Shown here: in pieces, positions 27,385-36,805 of the stretch
Position numbering within the stretch: the first letter of the stretch is position 1
Layout: every line of letters begins with the position of its first letter
Assembly: GCA_016765535.1 (NCBI GenBank)
Contig: JAESPQ010000052.1
Span: 1 to 64,000, forward strand
Direction: 5' to 3'
Source: Alteromonadaceae bacterium
Lineage (GTDB): Bacteria > Pseudomonadota > Gammaproteobacteria > Enterobacterales > Alteromonadaceae
Length of the DNA: 64,000 nt
Made by a program: the position numbers and the translations under genes
The notes under the pieces: generated by a model
The model's input: the letters and a program-made list of their open reading frames with translations, nothing else
Told to the model about the DNA's origin: nothing
Databases searched by the model: none

Positions 27385-28446
27385 ATGACAAAATCGACGA
27401 CACCAGCAGAGACACAACAAATGAATAGACAATGGCAGCTTGCCTCAAGACCAAATGGTTTACCCACAGACGATAATTTTATATTTAAAACAGTAGCTAA
27501 ACCTATACCTAAAGCTGGTGAAATATTATTACGCACGGTGTATATGTCACTAGACCCTTATATGCGTGGCCGTATGAATGACGCCGAATCTTATGCTGAA
27601 CCAGTAGCGATTAATGAAGTAATGGTAGCGGGAGCCGTTTGCCAAGTTGAAAAAAGCAATAACGAAAATTACCGAGTAGGTGATTGGGTGGTTGCATTTA
27701 GCGGCTGGCAAGACTATGCAATTTCTGATGGAGTTGATTTATTAAAAATTCCCGCACAATTACCGAGTTTTTCTTATGCTTTAGGTGTGTTGGGTATGCC
27801 CGGGCTAACTGCCTACATGGGCTTACTCGATATTGGCCAACCTAAAGCAGGAGAAACCTTAGTAGTTGCGGCAGCCACAGGTGCGGTGGGTAGTTTAGTT
27901 GGTCAAATAGGTAAAATTAAAGGCTGTAAAGTGATTGGTATTGCGGGTGGCAAAGAAAAATGCCAATACGCTATCAATGAACTAGGCTTTGATGACTGTA
28001 TTGATCATAAAGCCAGTGATTTTACCCAGCGTTTAACCGCTGCTTGCGATAAGGGTATTGATATTTATTTTGAAAATGTCGGCGGTAAAGTATTTGATGC
28101 GGTAATGCCATTATTAAACAGCTGTGCCCGCATTCCTTTGTGTGGATTAATCTCACAATACAATGCCACTGAACTGCCAGAGGGGCCTGATCGTTTATCC
28201 TTATTAATGGGTACTTTGCTCATTAAGCGTGTAAAAATGCAAGGATTTATCGTATTTGACGACTATGGTCATCGCTATAACGAGTTTGCAGAGCAGATGA
28301 GTGCTTGGTTAATGGCAGGAAAAATCAAATATAAAGAAGACATGATTGCAGGTTTAGAAAATGCCCCACAAGCTTTTATTGGTTTATTGCAAGGTAAAAA
28401 CTTTGGCAAAGTTGTGGTACGTGTAGCAGATGACAATAGTAAATAG
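27385..28446 (+). CDS. NADPH-dependent enone/curcumin reductase (CurA-like, MDR family)
   Basis: 353 aa zinc-free medium-chain reductase. MNRQWQLASRPNGLPTDDNF and VYMSLDPYMRGRM are typical of the CurA/leukotriene B4 dehydrogenase group; the cofactor fold is TLVVAAATGAVGSLVGQIGKIKGCKVIGIAGG. Such enzymes reduce alpha,beta-unsaturated carbonyls with NADPH, fitting the neighbouring aldehyde reductase. The real start could be MNRQWQ, 13 codons inside. 12 nt after yqhD, so co-transcribed. Confidence 0.88.
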   Translation: MTKSTTPAETQQMNRQWQLASRPNGLPTDDNFIFKTVAKPIPKAGEILLRTVYMSLDPYMRGRMNDAESYAEPVAINEVMVAGAVCQVEKSNNENYRVGDWVVAFSGWQDYAISDGVDLLKIPAQLPSFSYALGVLGMPGLTAYMGLLDIGQPKAGETLVVAAATGAVGSLVGQIGKIKGCKVIGIAGGKEKCQYAINELGFDDCIDHKASDFTQRLTAACDKGIDIYFENVGGKVFDAVMPLLNSCARIPLCGLISQYNATELPEGPDRLSLLMGTLLIKRVKMQGFIVFDDYGHRYNEFAEQMSAWLMAGKIKYKEDMIAGLENAPQAFIGLLQGKNFGKVVVRVADDNSK

Positions 28447-28467
28447 ATCCTGAAATAAGTTCGGGAT
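28447..28467. repeat. REP-like hairpin between curA-like and DJ-1 genes
   Basis: ATCCTGAA-N5-TTCGGGAT (one wobble pair) followed by GAC. A related sequence (TGAAACAAGTTC...ATGAC) lies at 29368-29400 after the operon. Confidence 0.6.
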
Positions 28468-28539
28468 GACGAACTTTATTTAATTACCAAATTAAATTTT
28501 AACATTATGAAATATTATAACTAACAGATAGGAAACAAA

Positions 28540-29217
28540 ATGAAAATATTATTAGTATTAACATCACACGACAAACTCGGTGACACAGACATGAAAACGG
28601 GTTTTTGGTTAGAAGAATTTGCCGCGCCTTATTACGAGTTTAAAGATGCTGGGGCAACCATCACCTTAGCTTCACCTAAAGGCGGGCAACCACCATTAGA
28701 TCCTAAAAGTGACGAAGCTGATTTTCAAACCGATGCCACTCGTCGTTTTGAACAAGACCCAGAAGCACAACAAGCACTTGCTAATACAACAAAGCTAGCT
28801 GATATTAACGGTGACGATTATGATGCTGTATTTTATCCTGGTGGCCATGGTCCTTTATGGGATTTAGCCGAAGATAAAAATTCTATTGCACTCATTGAAA
28901 ATCAATATAAAGCAGGTAAACCTGTTGGTTTGGTGTGTCATGCCGTTGCTGCATTACAGAAAACTAAAGACGAAACAGGTAATGCTTTAGTTAACAATAA
29001 ACGGGTAACAGGTTTTAGCAATAGTGAAGAAGACGCCGTACAATTAACCAATATAGTGCCATTTTTAGTGGAAGATGATTTAAAAGCACAAGGGGCTAAC
29101 TATCAAAAAGGTGACGATTGGACAAGTTACATTGAAGTAGATGGCAATTTGATCACAGGACAAAATCCTGCCTCATCAGCCGCCGTTGCTCAGGCCATGT
29201 TAGTACAGCTTAAATAA
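28540..29217 (+). CDS. DJ-1/PfpI-family protein, glyoxalase III-like
   Basis: 225 aa, DJ-1/PfpI fold. The nucleophile elbow is VGLVCHAVAAL (C133, followed by H134) and a glutamate pair E25-E26 lies in GFWLEEFAAPY, the layout of Hsp31-type glyoxalase III. It starts MKILLVLTSHDKLGDT and includes PGGHGPLWDLA. Such proteins convert methylglyoxal to lactate without glutathione or deglycate adducts. The position behind yqhD and a curA-like gene supports methylglyoxal clearance. AGATAGGAAAC precedes ATG. Confidence 0.87.
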   Translation: MKILLVLTSHDKLGDTDMKTGFWLEEFAAPYYEFKDAGATITLASPKGGQPPLDPKSDEADFQTDATRRFEQDPEAQQALANTTKLADINGDDYDAVFYPGGHGPLWDLAEDKNSIALIENQYKAGKPVGLVCHAVAALQKTKDETGNALVNNKRVTGFSNSEEDAVQLTNIVPFLVEDDLKAQGANYQKGDDWTSYIEVDGNLITGQNPASSAAVAQAMLVQLK

Positions 29218-29367
29218 ACATAAATCACAATTAACTAGATACCCAAACCACCTAAAGATTCAGGATCCAGCTAGAATTAAGAAACACTTTAGGTAAGATA
29301 TAAAATGTGGACATAAATAATGATTTTTCATGTCCATGCAGATAACTCAGGTATTTATTGTAGTATT

Positions 29368-29405
29368 GTCATGCTGATACTGAAACAAGTTCAGCATGAC
29401 TTTTT
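29368..29405. terminator. Hairpin with T-run between convergent genes
   Basis: Perfect 10-bp stem GTCATGCTGA / TCAGCATGAC with a 13-nt loop, followed by TTTTT; likely ends the DJ-1 operon. The loop contains ACTGAAACAAGT, linking it to the hairpin at 28447. Confidence 0.75.
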
Positions 29406-29418
29406 CAGCATCAGCAAA

Positions 29419-30240
29419 TTAAAAATGTACAATAGCACCCGCAAATGCACCAGAGAATTCTAAATTAGTATACAAATTATCAATATTATCTAATTCTAAT
29501 TTCACGTCGCGATAGCCAAGTGTTAAGTTCACATCAACCGCTAAGTTGTCCACTAACTCATAACTAATACCCGCTTGATAATCATATAATGTCTGTCCTT
29601 TAAATGATAAAAAATTACCATTGGCAAAAACATTGAAGTCTGTTGTTGGTATACCAAAAATAAATGCCGCATAAAACATTGGAACATAAGAAGAAGCACG
29701 TAACGTCGCATTAGAGCTTACCGGTGGTGTGGTTGCGGTGGTTGCATCAACAGCAATTTTAACATCAATCTTACGTGCAGTTAACCCAAAATCAAAGGTT
29801 AACAAATCATTATCAAACACTTCATAGTAGGCGGTATAATCAATATAACGGGTATTAAATACCGTATTAGCACTTGATGGTGGAAAAGTTGTACCCGCAA
29901 AATTAAAATCTGTGCTTAACGTGGTAGCACCTTTAGTGTCTAACGTAGTTGACGATATTTTTAAGTTAGGTAAAAAAGGTAATGGATGTTCAAGTGCAAT
30001 AAAAAAGCTACCTTGCTGTTTATTTGCTAGGTTAAAATCAATTTGTTGATCTCTTTCCCCAAATAGACCTGTCGCGTTGCTATCCCAAACTTGCCCCCCC
30101 AAATACAAGCCGATAGCATCAGCATGGGCTACATTCATCATGGCGGTAGAGGTAACAACTGTTATTGCAACAGCGGTTAATGTTTTTTTAATCGGTCGTG
30201 CTAGCTTTTGAAATTGAATACGTTGAAATTGAGTGCGCAT
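29419..30240 (-). CDS. TIGR04219-family outer-membrane beta-barrel protein
   Basis: 273 aa from ATG 30240, chosen because AAAGGA lies 10 nt upstream; an ATG at 30270 would overlap the preceding gene. A long basic signal peptide (cleavage after AHA-DAIGLYLGGQVWD) is followed by eight to ten strand-like segments ending GAIVHF with terminal phenylalanine. DAIGLYLGGQVWDSNATGLFG is typical of this marine gammaproteobacterial family. Function unknown; outer-membrane location likely. Confidence 0.82.
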   Translation of the reverse strand: MRTQFQRIQFQKLARPIKKTLTAVAITVVTSTAMMNVAHADAIGLYLGGQVWDSNATGLFGERDQQIDFNLANKQQGSFFIALEHPLPFLPNLKISSTTLDTKGATTLSTDFNFAGTTFPPSSANTVFNTRYIDYTAYYEVFDNDLLTFDFGLTARKIDVKIAVDATTATTPPVSSNATLRASSYVPMFYAAFIFGIPTTDFNVFANGNFLSFKGQTLYDYQAGISYELVDNLAVDVNLTLGYRDVKLELDNIDNLYTNLEFSGAFAGAIVHF

Positions 30241-30247
30241 AAAAATT

Positions 30248-31240
30248 TTATCCTTTACTAAGTAATTCATTTAAATCAATAATGCCCGCATTCGCGCGCG
30301 AAATATAATTAGCCATAACCAATGAATGATTGGCAACAAAGCCAAAACCACTACCATTTAATATCATCGGACTCCATACGGTTTGTTGGCTAGACTCTAA
30401 TTCTTTAATTATTTGTTGTAAGCTCACTTTGGCGTTTTTCTTAGCAAGCACACCATCAAAATCAATTTCTATTGCTTTTAATAAATGCAACAACGCCCAT
30501 GCTGCACCACGCGCTTCATAAAATTCATCGTCTATTTTCCACCAACTTGTTTTTAACATCACATGTGAGGCAGTTGCAGTAGATTGCTGAGCACCACTAT
30601 CACCCGCTAAATCAGTATTGCTTTGATCATGACCAACGCTAGCACTTAAACGCTGAGAATAACTGCCCAAGCGTTTTTCAACTTGTTGTAACCATGCACG
30701 TAAATTGTCAGCGCGGGTATAAAATTGTGCTTTTTGACTTTTAGGATCTGTCAACTCTTTACGATATTGATACAGCGCTTGTACGCCTTTTTTATATTCA
30801 CTTTCAGCGCTAGGAAACGCCCAACGTGTACTGTCAATATTAAAACGTGGTTGTGCTTCTTTTAACTGTTGATTGACCAAAGACTGTGATTGCGAACGAC
30901 TAAAACCTTGCCGCATAGCAAGCGCCATATCACGTACCATTTCTAATACGCCAAATTCCCATGCAGGAATATCATCTAAAAAGGCTCCTGGCGGCATAGC
31001 ATCGTTAGATAAATAACCACCGGGCTTATTCCATAATTTTTCAGTCACACGAATTAACGCAGTGGTGGTAGTGTAACCAATAACGGGAGCTACACCATCA
31101 GCTTTGGCATCAGCCGTCACCATCGCTTTAATGTTCATTCTGTCTGGCTCAAAACTCCAATAAACACCTAAAAAATAAAAACTAAGAACCACTATCGCAA
31201 TGATTATAGATACTGATTTTATTGAAAATTTAATGCTCAT
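30248..31240 (-). CDS. DUF2333 family protein
   Basis: 330 aa. One N-terminal membrane helix (residues 10-30, IIIAIVVLSFYFLGVYW) then a soluble, helix-rich part: GYTTTTALIRVTEKLWNKPGGYLSND and WEFGVLEMVRDMALAMRQGFSRSQSQS are the conserved DUF2333 segments. Probably an inner-membrane protein facing the periplasm. Function not known. It immediately precedes the outer-membrane barrel gene (stop 8 nt before that start) and is likely in one transcript with it. Confidence 0.85.
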   Translation of the reverse strand: MSIKFSIKSVSIIIAIVVLSFYFLGVYWSFEPDRMNIKAMVTADAKADGVAPVIGYTTTTALIRVTEKLWNKPGGYLSNDAMPPGAFLDDIPAWEFGVLEMVRDMALAMRQGFSRSQSQSLVNQQLKEAQPRFNIDSTRWAFPSAESEYKKGVQALYQYRKELTDPKSQKAQFYTRADNLRAWLQQVEKRLGSYSQRLSASVGHDQSNTDLAGDSGAQQSTATASHVMLKTSWWKIDDEFYEARGAAWALLHLLKAIEIDFDGVLAKKNAKVSLQQIIKELESSQQTVWSPMILNGSGFGFVANHSLVMANYISRANAGIIDLNELLSKG

Positions 31241-31282
31241 TTTTCTTCCTACTGATGAGAGTGTTTCACTTTATTAAAAATA

Positions 31283-31786
31283 TTATTTATTAATGCGTTT
31301 TCTTTTAATACTAAATACAGGCATCTTAACGATTACATTTTTATGATTAGCAAAATGAAAATTTAGCTCAGTCATTTGACCATCTTTAAGACCATTTTTT
31401 AAACCGAATATCATTAAATGTAAACCGTAAGGTTGTAACAAAACCTTAGCATTGGCTTTAATGCTTATTGCGTCAAGTCGCTCCATTTTCATCATGCCAT
31501 TTTTCATAGTATGAGCATGAATTTCGATACGAGGGCTAAAATCACTACTAATTGAGATTAATTTTATTGTTTTATCGCTATGATTAATTAACGTCATATA
31601 AGCTGATGAAACGTGGTTACCGGGCAAGGTTTCACGGATATAGGCATTTTTTATCGCTATGTATTGCTTGGCTATTGCTTGTCCATTGATTTTCTGAGCA
31701 TTAATTTTCTGAGCATCGCTGTTGGCACTGAAAAATGACAAAAACAGCAGTAAAACACTCGCAATATTTTTATTATTACTGTTCAT
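31283..31786 (-). CDS. PCu(A)C-type periplasmic copper chaperone
   Basis: 167 aa. Signal peptide about residues 8-25, then the PCu(A)C cupredoxin-like fold: SSAYMTLINHSDKTIKLISISSD and the copper ligands in H-x-HTMKNGMMKMERL and YGLHLMIFGLK, fitting the H(M)-X10-M-X21-H-X-M pattern. It carries Cu(I) to cytochrome oxidase in the periplasm. It stands alone, 42 nt upstream of the DUF2333 gene on the same strand; no Sco or oxidase gene is nearby. Confidence 0.88.
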   Translation of the reverse strand: MNSNNKNIASVLLLFLSFFSANSDAQKINAQKINGQAIAKQYIAIKNAYIRETLPGNHVSSAYMTLINHSDKTIKLISISSDFSPRIEIHAHTMKNGMMKMERLDAISIKANAKVLLQPYGLHLMIFGLKNGLKDGQMTELNFHFANHKNVIVKMPVFSIKRKRINK

Positions 31787-31856
31787 TTAAATTTATACAC
31801 CTGTACATCCGTTTAAAAATCATCATAATAATAGCAATTCAACAACATTATTCCTA

Positions 31857-32612
31857 ATGAAAGCAGAGAAAATGAGTAACTTAATTTTAACAGCTGAACA
31901 AAATGGTCTATTCACCATAACATTAAATCGCTTTGATAAAAAAAATGCTTTAAATGATGCTATGTATCAACAACTTTGCCAACACTTTGAATATGCTGCT
32001 TTTACTGACAACATTCATTGTGTCTTGATCCAAGGCGATGAAAATTGCTTTTGTGCAGGTAACGACCTTGACGATTTTATTAAAGCAGACGAAAATTCAG
32101 ATCTGGCTGCCTTTAAATTCATCAAAATATTAGGAACGTTTAATAAGCCTCTTGTAGCCGCTGTAGCGGGTGCTGCAGTAGGTATTGGCACAACTATGTT
32201 GTTACATTGCGATATGGTCTTTGCTGCCACAAACAGTAAATTTAAACTACCTTTTACTCAATTAGGATTATGCCCTGAGGCTGCATCAAGTTATTTATTA
32301 CCTTTACGCATTGGTGCCAACCGCGCTTTTGAATTAATGATATTAGGCGATACTTTTTCAGCTGAACAAGCTTTTACTTATGGTTTAGTAAATAAAGTTT
32401 GTTCGCCTGAAGAGCTGCTTGCTAGCGCACAACAAAGTGCCATCCGCATTGCTCAACTACCTAGTGATGCAGTAATAACAGGACGAAGATTAATTCGTCA
32501 AGCAAGCCAAGCACAAATAGCACAAGTGATGAATGATGAAGCAAACGAATTTTTCCGTTTAGTTAAGGGTAAAGAATGCAAAAATATTATTGCAAAATTT
32601 TTTAAACGATAA
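31857..32612 (+). CDS. Enoyl-CoA hydratase/isomerase family protein
   Basis: 251 aa crotonase fold. The CoA-binding oxyanion loops are CFCAGNDLDDF and AGAAVGIGTTMLLHCDMVFA. The usual second catalytic glutamate position reads CPEAASSYLLP, and the C-terminal FFRLVKGKECKNIIAKFF is typical of the isomerase-like (PaaG/ECI2-like) side. A role in fatty-acid or aromatic-acid CoA breakdown is likely; the substrate cannot be given. Either ATG 31857 or ATG 31872 may start it; AGAG lies before the second. Confidence 0.85.
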   Translation: MKAEKMSNLILTAEQNGLFTITLNRFDKKNALNDAMYQQLCQHFEYAAFTDNIHCVLIQGDENCFCAGNDLDDFIKADENSDLAAFKFIKILGTFNKPLVAAVAGAAVGIGTTMLLHCDMVFAATNSKFKLPFTQLGLCPEAASSYLLPLRIGANRAFELMILGDTFSAEQAFTYGLVNKVCSPEELLASAQQSAIRIAQLPSDAVITGRRLIRQASQAQIAQVMNDEANEFFRLVKGKECKNIIAKFFKR

Positions 32613-32680
32613 AAAATAAGCAAGCAAACAATCCCTCACAAACACAACCGTTTTAATAATATATTTACAAATAATTCATC

Positions 32681-32716
32681 AAAGCCATTGACATAATATG
32701 TCGATGGCTTTATTTT
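32681..32716 (+). terminator. Intrinsic terminator after the enoyl-CoA hydratase gene
   Basis: Long stem AAAGCCATTGACA / TGTCGATGGCTTT (one mismatch-type pair) with a 5-nt loop, then TATTTTAT. Confidence 0.8.
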
Positions 32717-32849
32717 ATGGTCTCATTTATTAAAAATACAGTGCTAACTATAAAAATAATAACTATTTGTCGAGACAACCTACAACTCAAACTGAACTTA
32801 TAGATATAAATATAAAAAATAGTTGCTACTACATATGGAGATCACCGTA

Positions 32850-33566
32850 ATGACACTTTCAGCAAACCCGATACAAGCTTGTATCGACACACTCGTATCG
32901 CCTGCTACTGCCTTTGCCACTATCAAAGAAAAAAAATCTTGGTCGTGGTTGCCATTTATTTTAGTGGTTGGCGCAACATTTTCACTATTTATGTATTTTT
33001 ACCAAACAGTTGATTTTAATTGGATGATCGAACAAATGGCTGATGGTATGGCCGCTAGTGGTAAAAGTGAAGAGCAAGCAAAAGCATTTCAAGACAATAT
33101 GACCCACAGCATGATGCAATGGAGTACCATTATCGGCGGTACTGTTGGCATAATAGTGATTAATTTACTGATGGCACTTTATTATTATTTAGCCACAAAA
33201 GTTGCTGCAAAAAATGATTATAAATTTACCGATTGGTACGGTTTTACTTGGTGGGTTTCATTACCAATTGTAGTTTCGGCCTTACTTTCTGCCTTGGTAA
33301 TATTTTTTGCTGACAATGGTCAGATTTCACTGCACGATTTGCAACCCACTAGCTTAAATGGCTTACTATTCGGTCTTGATCAATCGAGCCATTGGTTTGC
33401 TTTTTTAGAAGGTATTAACCTTTTTAGTTTTTGGACGTTAGCAATTGCCACCATCGGCTTAAAAGCATGGTTAAACATAACCACTAATAAAGCCCTTTCG
33501 ATTAGTGCTACCCCCTTTATAGTTATTTATGGCAGTTGGGCGCTTTATATCGCCTTTTTAGCCTAA
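32850..33566 (+). CDS. YIP1-family membrane protein
   Basis: 238 aa from ATG 32850, chosen because GGAG lies 9 nt before it; in-frame starts further up overlap that ribosome site. Five hydrophobic helices (about 35-55, 95-115, 140-160, 185-205, 215-235) with the YIP1 pattern (SPATAFATIKEKKSWSWLPFIL near the start). Inner-membrane protein of unknown role. It stands 42 nt before a MacA-like adaptor gene and may be in the same operon. Confidence 0.82.
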   Translation: MTLSANPIQACIDTLVSPATAFATIKEKKSWSWLPFILVVGATFSLFMYFYQTVDFNWMIEQMADGMAASGKSEEQAKAFQDNMTHSMMQWSTIIGGTVGIIVINLLMALYYYLATKVAAKNDYKFTDWYGFTWWVSLPIVVSALLSALVIFFADNGQISLHDLQPTSLNGLLFGLDQSSHWFAFLEGINLFSFWTLAIATIGLKAWLNITTNKALSISATPFIVIYGSWALYIAFLA

Positions 33567-33608
33567 ATTAAATTTATACACTAAGGAATTCTTTAAGGTG
33601 TTAATTCT

Positions 33609-34802
33609 ATGAAAAAAACATTAATTATTATTGCGGTGATCATAAGCCTTGTTGCTTTAGCCTATTTTAAAAAAACAGGACAATCACACGCAATAGAAGT
33701 TAAAGTGCAGCAAATAAAGGCTGAGAAGATCAAACGCTCTATTTTAGCTTCAGGTACCTTAGTGTATGTACAGCAAGTACAATTACGCTCAGAAGTTATT
33801 GGCCAAGTAAACGAATTATTAATAGCTGAAGGCGATAAAGTACATAAAGGGCAAATATTAATGCGTTTAGATCCCCGTACTTTTAAAGCGGATGTAAAAC
33901 AACAACAAGCGTTTGTGCGCTTGCAAAGTATTGCTATTGAACGTCAAGAAAAGCAACTTGAAAACTTAAAATCACAATGGCAACGTAAGCGCGATTTATA
34001 TCAACGAAAAATTTTAGATCAAGACGCTTTCGAATCGATTGAAAATCAATATGCACTCGCCAAAATAGATTTACGCTCACGCCAAGAATCTTTACTACAA
34101 GCACAAGCAACATTAGACAAAGCGAAGGAGCGTTTAGATAAAACAGTATTTCGCTCTCCTATTGACGGCATAGCCACTTCAGTTGATATAAAGCAAGGCG
34201 AAACAGCTATTAGCGGTACTACTAATATTTCAGGCTCTAACTTAATCACCCTTGCCGACCCTTCGTCTATTTTAATTGAAGTACAAGTAGATGAAGCCGA
34301 TATTGCTGATATTCGAGTAAATCAACAAGCCGATATTTTTGCAGTAGCCTTTCCTGATGAAGCATTAAAAGGCACAGTACAAAGCATCGCAACCACCGCT
34401 AAACGCGCCCAAGGTCGCCAAGGATTAAGTTTTAAAGTTAAAATATTACTTGCTGATAATAACAGTATTGCGGTACGTCCAGGCATGAGTTGTCGCGCCG
34501 AAATATATACCAAGAGCAAAGACAAAGCATTAGCCGTACCAAGTGAAGCAGTAATTTTCGCTAAAAATGAGAATAGCAAAAAAGACTTAAATTCAAACGA
34601 TAAAAAAAATAACGATCATGTTTTTATTATGATTAATAATAAAGCTGTTAAGCGTAATGTTCAGTTAGGTATATCTAATGATCGATTACAAGAAATTATC
34701 TTAGGTGTAAAAGCAGGTGATAAAGTGATTATTGGTCCTGCCAGAGCGTTAACTAAACTCAAAAATGGTCAAGCAGTTAAAGTGAGTAAAAAAGAGATTT
34801 AG
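33609..34802 (+). CDS. MacA/HlyD-type periplasmic adaptor of an ABC exporter
   Basis: 397 aa. N-terminal membrane anchor (4-22), lipoyl half-motifs (GQVNELLIAEGDKVHKGQIL and SPIDGIATSVDIKQGETA), an alpha-hairpin (about 95-175) and a beta-barrel plus membrane-proximal domain (SIAVRPGMSCRAEIY). It links an inner-membrane ABC transporter to an outer-membrane channel. Followed 2 nt later by the ATPase and then the permease. A macrolide-type or peptide substrate is possible but not shown. Confidence 0.88.
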   Translation: MKKTLIIIAVIISLVALAYFKKTGQSHAIEVKVQQIKAEKIKRSILASGTLVYVQQVQLRSEVIGQVNELLIAEGDKVHKGQILMRLDPRTFKADVKQQQAFVRLQSIAIERQEKQLENLKSQWQRKRDLYQRKILDQDAFESIENQYALAKIDLRSRQESLLQAQATLDKAKERLDKTVFRSPIDGIATSVDIKQGETAISGTTNISGSNLITLADPSSILIEVQVDEADIADIRVNQQADIFAVAFPDEALKGTVQSIATTAKRAQGRQGLSFKVKILLADNNSIAVRPGMSCRAEIYTKSKDKALAVPSEAVIFAKNENSKKDLNSNDKKNNDHVFIMINNKAVKRNVQLGISNDRLQEIILGVKAGDKVIIGPARALTKLKNGQAVKVSKKEI

Positions 34803-34804
34803 TA

Positions 34805-35560
34805 ATGACTACAGCACACAAAACTAGCTCAATAGCTGCAAAGCCAATTATTGAGCTTAATAACATTGCCAAGCGCTATCAAATGGGTGGCGAAGAGTTT
34901 TATGCACTTAATGATTTTAGCCTTAATATTCAATTAAATGATTATCTTGCTATCATTGGTCCTTCCGGTTCGGGCAAATCAACGCTAATGAATATTTTAG
35001 GCTGCCTAGATTATCCCACCACGGGCGAATATTATTTACGCGAAAATGATATTGCTCATTTAGACGAGTCAGCGCTAGCTCGTATTCGAAATTTAGAAAT
35101 AGGTTTTATTTTTCAAAGTTTTAATTTATTACCTCGCGCAAGTGCTTTGCAAAATGTTATGCAGCCTTTAATTTATCGTGGCATGCATTTAAAAGAACGC
35201 AAAAAAAAAGCCACCACAGCCCTGACGCGTGTTGGCTTGCAAAGTCGTTTAAATCATTTACCTAATCAACTTTCTGGCGGACAAAGACAACGTGTTGCCA
35301 TTGCTAGAGCATTAGTAACCGAACCTGCCATCTTATTAGCTGATGAACCTACAGGTAATTTAGACTCCACCACAACGGCTGAGATCATGGTATTGTTTGA
35401 TCAACTCCATCATGATGGTCAAACAGTCATTATTGTCACCCATGAACAAGACATTGCCAACCGTTGTCATCGTGTTATACGTTTAAAAGATGGTCGTTTA
35501 GTCGCTGATACTGTTAACGATAGCAATAACAACCGAAAAATCAAGGATACTTATGTCTAG
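34805..35560 (+). CDS. MacB-like ABC transporter ATP-binding protein
   Basis: 251 aa. Walker [10 protein letters not shown] (52-60), Q-loop [14 protein letters not shown], signature [15 protein letters not shown], Walker [14 protein letters not shown], and the H-loop IVTHEQDIA: the LolD/MacB-type ATPase. Here ATPase and permease are separate genes, unlike fused E. coli MacB. Its stop overlaps the permease start by 8 nt, so translation is coupled. Confidence 0.92.
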   Translation: MTTAHKTSSIAAKPIIELNNIAKRYQMGGEEFYALNDFSLNIQLNDYLAIIGPSGSGKSTLMNILGCLDYPTTGEYYLRENDIAHLDESALARIRNLEIGFIFQSFNLLPRASALQNVMQPLIYRGMHLKERKKKATTALTRVGLQSRLNHLPNQLSGGQRQRVAIARALVTEPAILLADEPTGNLDSTTTAEIMVLFDQLHHDGQTVIIVTHEQDIANRCHRVIRLKDGRLVADTVNDSNNNRKIKDTYV

Positions 35561-36788
35561 CGTCGCGTTTAAAATAATAGAAAGTACCCGTAGCGCTGCT
35601 CAATCTGTTTTTGCCCATCGTTTTCGTAGTTTTTTAACCACCTTAGGCATCATTATTGGTGTTGCCTCTGTTATCGCCGTGGTGTCAGTAGTACAAGGAT
35701 TAAGTAGTAGTATTACGGCCCAATTTGATGGTATGGGAACCAATGTTGTCACCATTAACGCATTTACCCCATTAAAAGAGCGCTTACAAGGCAAAAACTC
35801 AAAATTAACTTATCGGGATTTTTTAGAAATAAAGTATAAAGTTAAAGGTATTAGCCATATAACTCCAACCGTTGCCGCGACAGGCCCTAATGGAGTAGTG
35901 CAATACAAGGGCGAATCTGCGGTAACTCGCGTGATCGGTACAGGATCAAGCTATCAAGCACTTTATGGTGTATTTCCTGAGCAAGGACGATTTTTTAATT
36001 TAAGTGATGATAAAAGCCGTCGTCGTGTCGCCGTATTGGGCAACTCTATTATTGATAAACTAGAGTTAAAAGGCGAGGTGGTCGGTCAATATATTATGAT
36101 CGGTGGAGAATGGTTCAAGGTGATAGGTGTGTTAGAAAAACGAGGTAAATTGTTTGGTTTTGATCAAGATGATTTTGTCTTGTTACCCTACACCACGACC
36201 CAAGCACTACTTGGTGGAGCTGAAGAACCTAGCATCAGTATTTCTCTACAAGTTAATGATGCCGCTGAACTTGAGGGTATTAAACAACATATTAAAAATT
36301 TATTACGCCGTCATCATAATTTATCAAAAGATCATGGTGATGATTTTAAAATAAACACCGCAGAACAAATGTTAGAAACTGTGGAAAAAATAACTTCAAA
36401 TACCACTATGGTACTCAGTGGCGTTGTTGGTATTTCATTATTAGTGGGCGGTATTGGTATTATGAATATCATGCTGGTATCAGTTACTGAACGTACTCGT
36501 GAAATTGGTATTCAAAAAGCTTTAGGCGCAACCCGTGTCGATATTTTATTACAGTTTTTAATTGAAGCCGTTTTCTTATGTTTACTAGGTGGTTTAGTCG
36601 GATTAGGTTTAGGGTACGGCGCAGGCGCTTTAGTGAGTAGTTTAATCAATTTACCTGCCGCACAAGTACCATTATGGGCAGTGGTATTGTCGTTTGGCTT
36701 TAGTGCGGGTGTTGGTTTGATTTTTGGTATTATTCCTGCAGCCAAAGCCGCTAATTTAGACCCTATTGATGCGCTGCGTTATGAATAA
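35553..36788 (+). CDS. MacB-family ABC transporter permease
   Basis: 411 aa. Helix 1 at about 23-47 (FRSFLTTLGIIIGVASVIAVVSV), a large periplasmic MacB_PCD domain (VVTINAF to NTAEQMLE), then three FtsX-like helices (GVVGISLLVGGIGIMNIMLVSVTERTREIGIQKALGA; ILLQFLIEAVFLCLLGGLVGL; AVVLSFGFSAGVGLIFGIIPA). Works as a mechanotransmission exporter with the adaptor and ATPase encoded upstream. Ends 17 nt from the convergent zapD stop. Confidence 0.92.
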   Translation: MSSVAFKIIESTRSAAQSVFAHRFRSFLTTLGIIIGVASVIAVVSVVQGLSSSITAQFDGMGTNVVTINAFTPLKERLQGKNSKLTYRDFLEIKYKVKGISHITPTVAATGPNGVVQYKGESAVTRVIGTGSSYQALYGVFPEQGRFFNLSDDKSRRRVAVLGNSIIDKLELKGEVVGQYIMIGGEWFKVIGVLEKRGKLFGFDQDDFVLLPYTTTQALLGGAEEPSISISLQVNDAAELEGIKQHIKNLLRRHHNLSKDHGDDFKINTAEQMLETVEKITSNTTMVLSGVVGISLLVGGIGIMNIMLVSVTERTREIGIQKALGATRVDILLQFLIEAVFLCLLGGLVGLGLGYGAGALVSSLINLPAAQVPLWAVVLSFGFSAGVGLIFGIIPAAKAANLDPIDALRYE

Positions 36789-36805
36789 TAGTTCAGCTTT
36801 AACGG

